A stretch of 7,730 nucleotides of DNA. Source: Lachnospiraceae bacterium UBA5902. Its GTDB lineage: Bacteria > Bacillota > Clostridia > Lachnospirales > Lachnospiraceae. The notes beneath the pieces were generated by a model, which saw only the letters and a list, made by a program, of their open reading frames with translations, did not search any database and was not told where the DNA came from. The stretch is from assembly GCA_002431865.1 (NCBI GenBank), contig DJEI01000076.1:17566-25295 (forward strand), read 5' to 3'. Shown piece after piece: positions 1 through 6,360 of this stretch. The position numbers were made by a program, and so were the translations under genes. The first letter of the stretch is position 1, and each line of letters begins with the position of its first letter.

Positions 1-554
<554 letters not shown>

Positions 555-582
555 TCGGAAGATCATACGATAAAGAAATCAG

Positions 583-621
583 AGACATTCTGTGAGAGGA
601 ATCTTGCAGGATGTCTTTTTT
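583..621 (+). terminator. Intrinsic terminator after guaB
   Basis: AGACATTCTG (583-592) pairs with CAGGATGTCT (607-616), with one G-U wobble. The stem continues inward through two G-U pairs and AGA/TCT (595-597/602-604) to a GGAA tetraloop at 598-601, a GNRA-type loop. Six Ts (616-621) follow directly. It lies 28 bp after the guaB stop and upstream of the panG promoter, so it should end guaB transcription. Confidence 0.88.
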
Positions 622-644
622 ATGCAATTATTTCCGGTTGTCTG

Positions 645-702
645 ATTGTATCAAATTCTATACAATTATCGCGGGAAAATCGGTTTACAAATTGTATACA
701 AA
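645..702. promoter_or_regulatory. Candidate operator cluster of ATTGTAT half-sites
   Basis: Two inverted repeats use the same half-site. The first is ATTGTAT (645-651) and ATACAAT (660-666), separated by 8 bp. The second is the perfect 10-bp palindrome TTGTATACAA (692-701), which lies in the spacer between the proposed -35 and -10 of the panG promoter. The shape (GT..AC core) resembles short palindromes bound by GntR-type dimers, but the region is AT-rich and no regulator gene is in the window, so the regulator is unknown. Confidence 0.4.
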
Positions 703-712
703 ATGTTATATT
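684..712 (+). promoter_or_regulatory. Probable sigma-A promoter of the panG-panB-panC-panD-coaBC cluster
   Basis: TTTACA (684-689) and TATATT (707-712) are separated by 17 bp. The site lies after the guaB terminator and about 85 bp before the panG start, predicting transcription from about 719 and a leader of about 78 nt. A second TATACT at 740-745 lacks a well-placed -35. I see no convincing riboswitch-like fold in the leader. Confidence 0.5.
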
Positions 713-796
713 GCCAAATGGATGGTATTCGAAAGAAACTATACTGGGAAATGAATATGGTGCACACCCCTTTGGTCAGAAAGAAGAGGTGATGGT

Positions 797-1642
797 ATGA
801 AGATTGGATTGATTGGAGCTGGCAGAATGGGCTTTACGCTCGGCAGGCATTTATCCGATTTCGCAAAGACACATGCAGAGATGCTCTGTGTGGAGGGCTT
901 TTACAGTCGGAATCCGGAGAGTGCAAGAGATGCAGCGAGATTTACTGGTACGAAATACTATGAAGACATGGAGACATTGGTTCAGGCGTGTGATACTATA
1001 TTTTTAACGGTTCCGGATGGACAGATAGCGAATGTGGCAGAAGAGATTGCAGCTAGTTTGGTGTGTCTGGATGGAAAAACGATGATTCATACAAGTGGGG
1101 CTCTTTCCTCACATATATTTTCTGGTATGGGTAGTCGCGTAAGCGGGTATTCAATACATCCTATTTATGCAGTGAATTCGAAGACGGATTCCTACATACA
1201 TTTCCAAGACTGTTACATGACAATTGAAGGCGAAGGAACGAAGACGCAGGAGCTCATATGCCTGTTTGAGAAAATGGGGCATACGATCCGACAGATTTCC
1301 GCAGACCAAAAGGCAAAATACCATGCGTCGGCAGTATTTGCAAGCAATCTGGTGATCGGACTTTATAAGAAGGGGACAACCCTTCTTTCGGAGTGTGGGT
1401 TTACACCGGAGGAGGCAGAGCATGCGTTGATGCCGCTCTTTGCAAATAATGCAGAGAACATGGAACGCTTTGGCTGCGAGAAGGCATTGACGGGACCGGT
1501 CAGCCGTGGCGATGTGGCAACGGTGGAGAAGCATCTGCAGGCACTTGACGGCGATGCGCGCGAGGTGTACCGGCTGCTTTCGAAGCAATTGTGTAATGCA
1601 GACAGTCAGACAATTCAAACTATATTGGATATGAAGGAGTAA
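797..1642 (+). CDS. panG: Rossmann/DUF2520 reductase, probable PanG-type ketopantoate reductase
   Basis: Predicted NAD(P)H-dependent cytosolic reductase of 281 residues. The N-terminus has a Rossmann nucleotide-binding loop (GLIGAGRMG, GxGxxG at residues 7-12), then TVPDGQI (71-77), HTSG (98-101) and a conserved HP pair (121-122). The C-terminal helical half has the DUF2520-type signatures KAKYHASAVFASN (172-184) and LTGPVSRGD (231-239). The ATG follows AGAGGTG (785-791) at a 5-bp spacing. It lies 3 bp upstream of panB and heads a panB/C/D/coaBC cluster with no panE. This family includes PanG, shown in Francisella to convert 2-dehydropantoate to pantoate; the context fits exactly that missing step. 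The fold and family are visible in the sequence; the substrate is inferred from context. An unrelated small-molecule dehydrogenase role remains possible. Codon use matches the neighbours. Confidence 0.8.
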   Translation: MKIGLIGAGRMGFTLGRHLSDFAKTHAEMLCVEGFYSRNPESARDAARFTGTKYYEDMETLVQACDTIFLTVPDGQIANVAEEIAASLVCLDGKTMIHTSGALSSHIFSGMGSRVSGYSIHPIYAVNSKTDSYIHFQDCYMTIEGEGTKTQELICLFEKMGHTIRQISADQKAKYHASAVFASNLVIGLYKKGTTLLSECGFTPEEAEHALMPLFANNAENMERFGCEKALTGPVSRGDVATVEKHLQALDGDAREVYRLLSKQLCNADSQTIQTILDMKE

Positions 1643-1645
1643 ACC

Positions 1646-2473
1646 ATGAAAAAAACAGTAACTACTTTTGCAAAGGCAAAGGCTTCCGGTGAGAAGCTTA
1701 CTATGTTGACAGCGTATGATTATTCGACAGCCAAGCTGATGGATGAGGCAGGTGTGGATTCGATTCTGGTCGGTGATTCCCTCGGAAATGTTGTGCTTGG
1801 ATATGAGGACACAGTCTCTGTAACGATGGAAGATATGATTCATCACGGAGCTGCGGTTGCACGTGGTGCGAAGGAAGCTTTGGTCGTGATCGATATGCCG
1901 TTTATGTCTTATCAGACATCGGTCTATGATGCAGTTGTAAATGCAGGACGTCTGATGAAGGAAGGCCGTGCCAATGCAGTGAAATTAGAGGGTGGTGTGG
2001 AAGTTGCACCACAGATCAAGGCAATCACACAGGCAGGTATCCCGGTGTGTGCACACATCGGACTTACCCCACAGTCCATCAATGCATTTGGCGGATTCAA
2101 GGTACAGGGCAAGACAGAAGCCGCCGCACAGAAGCTGATCGAGGATGCGCTGGCAGTACAGGATGCGGGTGCATTTGCAGTGGTACTCGAATGTGTACCG
2201 GAGAAGCTGGCTACACTTGTGACAGAGAAGTTAAATATTCCGACCATCGGCATCGGTGCCGGAAATGGCTGCGACGGACAGGTGCTTGTATATGCAGATA
2301 TGCTTGGCATGTTCAGTGATTTCACACCGAAATTTGTAAAGCGGTTCGCAGAGACCGGCGCGATGATGAAGCAGGGATTCGAGCAGTATATCAAGGAAGT
2401 AAAGGAAGGCACGTATCCTTCCGCAGAGCATACATATGCGATTGCAGATGATGTGATCGAGAAATTGTACTAA
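1646..2473 (+). CDS. panB: 3-methyl-2-oxobutanoate hydroxymethyltransferase (ketopantoate hydroxymethyltransferase)
   Basis: Cytosolic enzyme that transfers a hydroxymethyl group from 5,10-methylenetetrahydrofolate to 2-oxoisovalerate to give ketopantoate, the first step of pantothenate synthesis. The 275-residue length is normal for the family. The TIM-barrel family residues are present: metal ligands Asp44 in VGDSLGNV and Asp83 in VIDMP, Lys113 and Glu115 in VKLEGG, His137 in CAHIGLTPQ, and the general base Glu182 in LECVP. The [15 protein letters not shown] stretch (201-215) is also characteristic. The start follows AAGGAG (1634-1639), which overlaps the end of panG, and the two genes are 3 bp apart, so co-translation is likely. 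PanB feeds PanG directly. The next gene, panC, is 241 bp away because of a long palindrome. Confidence 0.97.
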   Translation: MKKTVTTFAKAKASGEKLTMLTAYDYSTAKLMDEAGVDSILVGDSLGNVVLGYEDTVSVTMEDMIHHGAAVARGAKEALVVIDMPFMSYQTSVYDAVVNAGRLMKEGRANAVKLEGGVEVAPQIKAITQAGIPVCAHIGLTPQSINAFGGFKVQGKTEAAAQKLIEDALAVQDAGAFAVVLECVPEKLATLVTEKLNIPTIGIGAGNGCDGQVLVYADMLGMFSDFTPKFVKRFAETGAMMKQGFEQYIKEVKEGTYPSAEHTYAIADDVIEKLY

Positions 2474-2477
2474 GGTG

Positions 2478-2671
2478 CGAAAACATTTACGTGTTCTAAA
2501 GGAGTTGTACATAATTTCAAATTTCGCGCAGACGCGCTCTCGCTCGGTTCAGCACGCAATGGTACTAAACTCGTGACAACAGGCTGTCACTTGTTAAGTA
2601 CCAGCGTGCTTCAACGGTCTGCGCTAAAATTTGAATTATGTACAACTCCATATACACCTATTATGTTTTCG
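2478..2671. repeat. Long imperfect palindrome between panB and panC
   Basis: The core runs from GGAGTTGTACATAATT (2501-2516), which pairs with 2634-2649. Inward paired segments are 2518-2524/2627-2633, 2526-2533/2617-2624 (GCGCAGAC), 2547-2549/2613-2615, 2551-2557/2604-2610 (AGCACGC), 2560-2566/2597-2603 (TGGTACT) and 2573-2578/2585-2590 (GTGACA), with a 6-nt loop. A bulge of about 13 nt (2534-2546) on the left arm is the main irregularity. An outer pair, CGAAAACAT (2478-2486/2663-2671), is separated from the core by a weakly matching stretch. About 66 base pairs could form. There is no ORF, no T-run after the stem and no clear target-site duplication. The GC-rich core differs from the flanks, which suggests an inserted dispersed palindromic element; that origin is inferred. 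Confidence 0.85.
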
Positions 2672-2700
2672 TTGATTAACAATAAAACTTTGAATATTGA

Positions 2701-2705
2701 AAGGA
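2701..2705 (+). promoter_or_regulatory. Ribosome binding site that sets the panC start
   Basis: AAGGA lies 9 bp before ATG 2715. It lies downstream of the alternative TTG at 2697, so it can serve only the ATG. Confidence 0.7.
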
Positions 2706-2714
2706 AAAAATAAC

Positions 2715-3563
2715 ATGGAAATCGTAACAACAGTGAAGGAAGTTCGGGATAGAGTCAAGGCATGGAAGAAGGAAGGCAAACAGGTTGGTCTGGTGCCGAC
2801 AATGGGATATCTTCATGAGGGACATAAGAGCCTGATCGACAAGGCAGTTGCAGAAAATGATGCGGTTGTAGTCAGCGTATTTGTAAATCCAATGCAGTTT
2901 GGACCAACTGAGGATCTGGCAAGCTACCCAAGAGATCTGGAAGCGGATGCAAAGCTGTGTGAGGCAGCCGGTGCAAGCCTGATCTTCCACCCGGAACCAG
3001 AGGAAATGTACAAGGATGGATTCTGTTCTTTCGTTGATATGACAGGACTGACGAATGCACTGTGTGGATTGTCACGTCCGGTTCATTTCCGTGGTGTATG
3101 TACCGTAGTAAATAAGCTGTTCAATATCGTACAGCCGGATAAGGCATATTTCGGAGAGAAGGATGCACAGCAGCTTGTTGTGATCAAGCGTATGGTTACC
3201 GATCTGAACATGGATATCCAGATCGTTGGATGTCCGATCATCCGTGAAGCAGACGGACTGGCAAAGAGTTCCAGAAATACGTATCTTTCTCCAGAGTCCA
3301 GAAAGCAGGCAGTGATCCTGTCCAAGGCAATTTTCCTTGGTAAGAAGATGGTAGAAGATGGCGAGCGTGATGCAGCGAAGATCAAGAAGGCTATGACCGA
3401 CCTGATCAACACAATGCCGCTTGCAACGATTGATTATGTGGAGATCGTAGATGGTATGACCATGCAGAGTATCGACACATTGAAGGGTGACATTCTGTGT
3501 GCGATCGCAGTCAACATCGGTGGCGAGGCAAGACTTATTGATAATTTCCACTATACAGTATAA
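2715..3563 (+). CDS. panC: Pantothenate synthetase (pantoate--beta-alanine ligase)
   Basis: Cytosolic ligase that activates pantoate with ATP as pantoyl-adenylate and then joins it to beta-alanine, releasing AMP and PPi. The product is 282 residues, nearly the same as the E. coli enzyme. Nucleotidylyltransferase motifs are present: PTMGYLHEGH (28-37) with the HIGH-like His34 and His37, VFVNPMQFGPTEDL (55-68), the SRPVHFRG segment (120-127), GEKDAQQL (147-154), and a KMSKS-like AKSSRN (183-188). The start at ATG 2715 is chosen over an in-frame upstream TTG (2697) because AAGGA at 2701-2705 is correctly placed only for the ATG and the length then fits the family. The gene is followed 25 bp later by panD, which supplies its beta-alanine. 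It is separated from panB by a long palindrome, which could affect its level relative to panGB. Confidence 0.96.
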   Translation: MEIVTTVKEVRDRVKAWKKEGKQVGLVPTMGYLHEGHKSLIDKAVAENDAVVVSVFVNPMQFGPTEDLASYPRDLEADAKLCEAAGASLIFHPEPEEMYKDGFCSFVDMTGLTNALCGLSRPVHFRGVCTVVNKLFNIVQPDKAYFGEKDAQQLVVIKRMVTDLNMDIQIVGCPIIREADGLAKSSRNTYLSPESRKQAVILSKAIFLGKKMVEDGERDAAKIKKAMTDLINTMPLATIDYVEIVDGMTMQSIDTLKGDILCAIAVNIGGEARLIDNFHYTV

Positions 3564-3588
3564 GGTTAGATAAAAAGGAGATACATGT

Positions 3589-3978
3589 ATGACAGTCAAT
3601 ATGCTGAAAAGTAAAATACATCGCGCAACGGTAAAGCAGGCAGAACTGCAGTACGTCGGCAGCATCACGATTGATGAGGCACTGATGGAGGCGGCTGGCA
3701 TCTTCGAATATGAGAAGGTGCAGATCGTTGATATCGAAAATGGGAACCGCTTCGAGACGTATGTGATCGCCGGTGAGCGCGAAAGCGGTATGATCTGCTT
3801 AAATGGCGCTGCCGCAAGACAGGTGTGTGTCGGAGATAAGATCATCATTATGTGCTATGCAGATATGACGCCGGAAGAGGTACAGACACATAAGCCGAAG
3901 GTTGTATTTGTGGATGAGGAGAATAAAATTTCGAGACTGACAAATTACGAAAAACATGGTAGACTAGAGGATATGTAG
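3589..3978 (+). CDS. panD: Aspartate 1-decarboxylase proenzyme
   Basis: Pyruvoyl-dependent cytosolic enzyme that decarboxylates L-aspartate to beta-alanine for PanC. At 129 residues it has the usual size. The N-terminus [11 protein letters not shown] (5-15) includes the conserved Lys9. Tyr22-Val-Gly24-Ser25 holds the self-cleavage site between Gly24 and Ser25, where Ser25 becomes the pyruvoyl group of the alpha chain. Arg54 in NGNRFETY, Thr57-Tyr58, and NGAAAR (72-77) complete the active site. The ATG at 3589 follows AAGGAG (3575-3580) by 8 bp and puts Gly24-Ser25 at the same numbering as in E. coli. An ATG at 3585 is out of frame. Cleavage in some bacteria needs PanM/PanZ; no such gene is in the window. 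The gene ends at TAG 3976-3978, 2 bp before a second long palindrome. Confidence 0.97.
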   Translation: MTVNMLKSKIHRATVKQAELQYVGSITIDEALMEAAGIFEYEKVQIVDIENGNRFETYVIAGERESGMICLNGAAARQVCVGDKIIIMCYADMTPEEVQTHKPKVVFVDEENKISRLTNYEKHGRLEDM

Positions 3979-3980
3979 AA

Positions 3981-4142
3981 CAAATGTGAAGCAAACTGTA
4001 TATGAAAAACATATATTCCAATATGATTCATTCCATATACAATGTATTGAGATTAAGAAGTTCTAACTCTCAAACATATCGTATATGGGTATGAATCAAT
4101 ATTGGAATACATGTGGATATATACAGTTTGCTTTCACATTTG
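3981..4142. repeat. Near-perfect 162-bp palindrome between panD and coaBC
   Basis: The ends are exact inverse copies: CAAATGTGAA (3981-3990) pairs with TTCACATTTG (4133-4142). Further pairs, moving inward, are 3991-4003/4119-4131 (GCAAACTGTATAT), 4009-4012/4111-4114, 4014-4024/4099-4109 (TATTCCAATAT), 4025-4031/4091-4097 (GATTCAT), 4033-4040/4081-4088 (CCATATAC), 4042-4045/4074-4077 and 4047-4052/4068-4073, leaving an apical loop of about 15 nt. About 63 pairs form, with one internal loop and single-base bulges. No T-run follows. The sequence is unrelated to the panB-panC palindrome and is AT-rich. The coaBC ribosome binding site at 4166 lies outside it. It could be a MITE-like insertion or an mRNA hairpin for processing; no clear target duplication is visible. 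Confidence 0.92.
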
Positions 4143-4165
4143 CAGGAGAAAATATACCTTGGACT

Positions 4166-4171
4166 AGGAGG
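4166..4171 (+). promoter_or_regulatory. Ribosome binding site that sets the coaBC start
   Basis: A perfect AGGAGG lies 6 bp before ATG 4178. It selects this ATG over the in-frame ATG at 4085, which is inside the palindrome and has no such site. Confidence 0.9.
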
Positions 4172-4177
4172 AACATT

Positions 4178-5371
4178 ATGCTTACAGGAAAGAAGATCGT
4201 GCTCGGTGTGAGCGGTGGTATCGCAGCCTACAAGATGGCGAATGTTGCAAGCATGCTTTCCAAGCTGCATGCAGACATCCATGTTGTGATGACAGAGAAT
4301 GCGACACATTTTATCACACCGGAGACATTTGAAGTATTGACAGGAAACCACTGTTATACAGATACATTTGACCGTTGCATGGAATTGCATGTACCGCATA
4401 TCGCGCTCGGTACACAGGCGGATGCAATTCTGATTGCACCTGCAAGTGCGGATGTAGTTGGCAAGATCGCGAATGGAATTGCGGATGATATGCTCACGAC
4501 CTGTGTGCTTCCTGCAACCTGTCCGGTCATGCTTGCCCCATCCATGAATGTACATATGTACGAGAATCCAATCGTGCAGGATAACATGAAGAAGCTTGCC
4601 TCCTATGGATATGAGATCATCGAGGCAGACGAAGGATATCTGGCATGCCGGGATATCGGCAAAGGAAAGCTTCCACCGGAGCATGTACTTGTAGATTATA
4701 TTATCCGTGCCTGCGCAATGGACAAAGACCTTGCAGGTAAGAAGGTGCTTGTGACAGCAGGTGCTACACAGGAGTCCATCGATCCGGTTCGTTATATCAC
4801 GAATCATTCGACTGGCAAGATGGGCTATGCATTGGCACGTATGGCGGCATTCCGTGGCGCGGAAGTTACACTCGTGGCTGGACCGACGAATCTGGAAGAT
4901 CCATTGTTTGTCGATATGGTGAAGGTTGTCACAGCGGAAGATATGTATGAGGCAGTGACAAGCCGGAGCGCAGACATGGATATCATTATCAAGGCAGCGG
5001 CAGTTGCCGATTACCGCCCGGAAAATGTCAGCGAGGAAAAGATTAAAAAGCAGGATGGCAATATGGCGGTTCCGCTTACAAGAACAAAGGATATTCTGGC
5101 ATATCTTGGCGAGTACAAGAAGGATGGACAGTTTATCTGCGGATTTTCTATGGAGACAGAGCATATGGTAGAAAATTCGAAGAAGAAGTTAGACAAGAAG
5201 CATATTGACATGGTTGCTGCAAACAACCTGAAGGTAGAGGGTGCCGGATTCGGCGTCGATACGAATATTATGACACTCATAACAAAAGAGGGAGAAAAAG
5301 AACTCCCTCTGATGAGCAAAGAAGATGTCGCAAATGCGATATTGGATGAAATCGTTGCAAAGATAAACTAA
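4178..5371 (+). CDS. coaBC: Bifunctional phosphopantothenoylcysteine decarboxylase / phosphopantothenate--cysteine ligase
   Basis: Cytosolic FMN enzyme that ligates cysteine to 4'-phosphopantothenate and decarboxylates the product to 4'-phosphopantetheine, two steps towards CoA. The product is 397 residues, close to E. coli Dfp. The N-terminal CoaC flavoprotein has SGGIAAYK (12-19), active-site His74 (HVPHIALG), PSMN (121-124, Asn124) and the flap Cys157 in ACRDIGKGKL. The CoaB domain starts near residue 187 with KKVLVTAGATQESIDPVRY, followed by NHSTGKMG (209-216, Asn209), AAVADYRP (274-281) and the KIKK lysines (288-291). The start at ATG 4178 is set by AGGAGG; 31 extra residues from the in-frame ATG 4085 would be encoded by the palindrome and resemble no family sequence. 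The stop overlaps the stop of the convergent YitT gene by 4 bp. It is the last gene of the pan cluster; the intervening pantothenate kinase is elsewhere. Confidence 0.95.
   Translation: MLTGKKIVLGVSGGIAAYKMANVASMLSKLHADIHVVMTENATHFITPETFEVLTGNHCYTDTFDRCMELHVPHIALGTQADAILIAPASADVVGKIANGIADDMLTTCVLPATCPVMLAPSMNVHMYENPIVQDNMKKLASYGYEIIEADEGYLACRDIGKGKLPPEHVLVDYIIRACAMDKDLAGKKVLVTAGATQESIDPVRYITNHSTGKMGYALARMAAFRGAEVTLVAGPTNLEDPLFVDMVKVVTAEDMYEAVTSRSADMDIIIKAAAVADYRPENVSEEKIKKQDGNMAVPLTRTKDILAYLGEYKKDGQFICGFSMETEHMVENSKKKLDKKHIDMVAANNLKVEGAGFGVDTNIMTLITKEGEKELPLMSKEDVANAILDEIVAKIN
5281..5310 (-). terminator. Candidate minus-strand terminator for the YitT gene, inside coaBC
   Basis: AGAGGGAG (5287-5294) and CTCCCTCT (5303-5310) form a perfect 8-bp stem with an 8-nt A-rich loop. 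On the minus strand the stem is followed by TTTTGTT (complement of 5281-5287; its first T at 5287 is also the last stem base), so it can act only on transcription leaving the YitT gene, whose stop is about 58 bp upstream in that direction. On the plus strand no T-run follows. The bases also encode coaBC residues around EGEKELPL. Confidence 0.55.
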
Positions 5372-6246
5372 TCATTTGGTATATCATGAAATCTGCCAGC
5401 GAGTTCTTCTGTTTTGACGATATTGATAAACGCATGTGGATCAATCGAACGGATCAGAGGAATGAGCTGGCGTTTTGCTTCTGTGTTGATGACAGAGTAA
5501 ATCAAAGTTTTCTCTTTTTCTTCATAACAGCCAATGCCCTGAAACAGCGTGGCATCGTGATTGGTTGTTTCCCGTATTGTTTTATAAATCTGTTCGGAGT
5601 AATCCGAGATGATAAATAATGTTTCCTTTTTGTATCGTTTATAAAGAATCTGAATCGCCTGTGTGCTGCAGAACTGAAAGATGATTGAATAAAGCGCAAT
5701 CGACCAGCCGAAGAGGTAACCGGCCAGAATCAGTAGCATGACATTTCCGAATAATATATAGTTCCAGGCATCGATTCCCTTGCGTTGGGATAGATAGATG
5801 CTGATAAAGTCTGTACCGCCGGTTGTCGTGCCAACATTTAAGCACAGGCTGATGGCAAATCCATTGATCAGACCGCCAAACACGCTGTTCAGCATGGCGT
5901 CCTGCGTAAATACATAGGCAGGCAGTACATCGACGAAAATACTTGACAGAATGATCGTGAGAATCGAGTAGAGCGTGAATTTCCGCCCGATGAATTTGAA
6001 GCCGATGTAGATCGGGAAGAGGTTCAGGACGACATTAAACAATGTATATGGAACATGAATATGCAGGAATTTCTGAAAGATCTCCTGCAGAAGCAGAGAT
6101 AAGCCGGAAAAACCGCCCGGAAATAATCCTGCAGGACGTGCGAAACAGCACAGGTTCCATGCGAAGATGATGGACGCGAGGATAACGATGAAGATCCGGA
6201 ATACCTGATAGAATTTCGGATGTTTGTATTCAATGGACTGGAACAT
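5368..6246 (-). CDS. YitT family membrane protein (YitT/DUF161 plus DUF2179)
   Basis: Integral membrane protein of 292 residues, the usual length for the family. Hydrophobic segments are visible at about 16-35, 65-84, 92-112, 121-140 and 162-185. Two glycine-rich family motifs, GLFPGGFSGLS (40-50) and GTTTGGTDFIS (139-149), sit at matching places in the two halves. Residues from about 205 to 288 form a soluble C-terminal DUF2179 domain (FIISDYSEQIYKTI, then GIGCYEEKEKTLIYSVI). The ATG at 6246 follows AAGGAGG (complement of 6254-6260) at 7 bp. The function of this family is not established; a transport role is often assumed without proof. It converges on coaBC with a 4-bp stop overlap and is divergent from the methyltransferase gene, so it is probably a single-gene unit with no stated link to CoA synthesis. 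Confidence 0.92.
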   Translation of the reverse strand: MFQSIEYKHPKFYQVFRIFIVILASIIFAWNLCCFARPAGLFPGGFSGLSLLLQEIFQKFLHIHVPYTLFNVVLNLFPIYIGFKFIGRKFTLYSILTIILSSIFVDVLPAYVFTQDAMLNSVFGGLINGFAISLCLNVGTTTGGTDFISIYLSQRKGIDAWNYILFGNVMLLILAGYLFGWSIALYSIIFQFCSTQAIQILYKRYKKETLFIISDYSEQIYKTIRETTNHDATLFQGIGCYEEKEKTLIYSVINTEAKRQLIPLIRSIDPHAFINIVKTEELAGRFHDIPND

Positions 6247-6275
6247 GGTGAACCCTCCTTTGCGGTGTGTGTAAT

Positions 6276-6345
6276 TTGTTGCTTTCTTTCAAATTATAAA
6301 TATAGTATACTATGATAAGTTGAATTTATAAATATGAATTAGGTA
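6276..6345. promoter_or_regulatory. Divergent promoter region between the YitT and rRNA methyltransferase genes
   Basis: The 114-bp gap (6247-6360) has a very AT-rich centre with a perfect 12-bp palindrome, ATAGTATACTAT (6302-6313), which offers TATACT as a -10 on both strands (6306-6311 plus; 6304-6309 minus). TATAAT also occurs on the minus strand (complement of 6293-6298). No -35 box on either strand is good, so exact promoters are uncertain, though both genes must start in this gap. Confidence 0.45.
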
Positions 6346-6349
6346 AAAA

Positions 6350-6354
6350 GAGGA
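6350..6354 (+). promoter_or_regulatory. Ribosome binding site for the GTG-initiated methyltransferase
   Basis: GAGGA lies 6 bp before GTG 6361. No in-frame ATG exists before codon 14, and starting there would cut the N-terminal TRAM-like domain, so the GTG is preferred. Confidence 0.7.
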
Positions 6355-6360
6355 ACGAAA

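Noticed and set aside
713..796. A 'pan motif' or other riboswitch-like RNA in the panG leader
   Set aside because: Such RNAs are known before pantothenate genes in Firmicutes, but I could find only short, weak pairings here and no hairpin with paired bulged As.
1151..1846. 231-codon minus-strand frame opposite panG and panB
   Set aside because: It spans the junction of two firmly identified genes on the other strand and its protein has no recognisable domain.
2478..2671. The palindrome between panB and panC as an intrinsic terminator
   Set aside because: The stem is not followed by a T-run on either strand, and the downstream genes lack an evident strong promoter of their own.
2672..2700. 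Promoter for panC just after the palindrome (TTGATT ... TATTGA)
   Set aside because: The -10 match is poor and the start would fall on or after the ribosome binding site.
2697..2714. In-frame TTG as the panC start
   Set aside because: The AAGGA element lies downstream of it, and the ATG at 2715 gives the normal family length and N-terminus.
3072..3848. 258-codon minus-strand frame opposite panC and panD
   Set aside because: Shadow of two conserved genes; the composition is not protein-like and it has no good ribosome binding site.
3981..4142. CRISPR array or tandem repeats
   Set aside because: The repetition is one inverted pair with a single loop; there are no regularly spaced direct repeats or spacers.
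4085..4177. Upstream in-frame ATG giving coaBC 31 extra residues
   Set aside because: The extra residues are coded by the palindrome, no ribosome binding site precedes this ATG, and the ATG at 4178 has a perfect AGGAGG.
4070..5164. 364-codon open frame on the minus strand opposite coaBC
   Set aside because: It lies wholly opposite a well-supported gene, is rich in Cys, His and Ile as shadow frames are, and shows no family motif.
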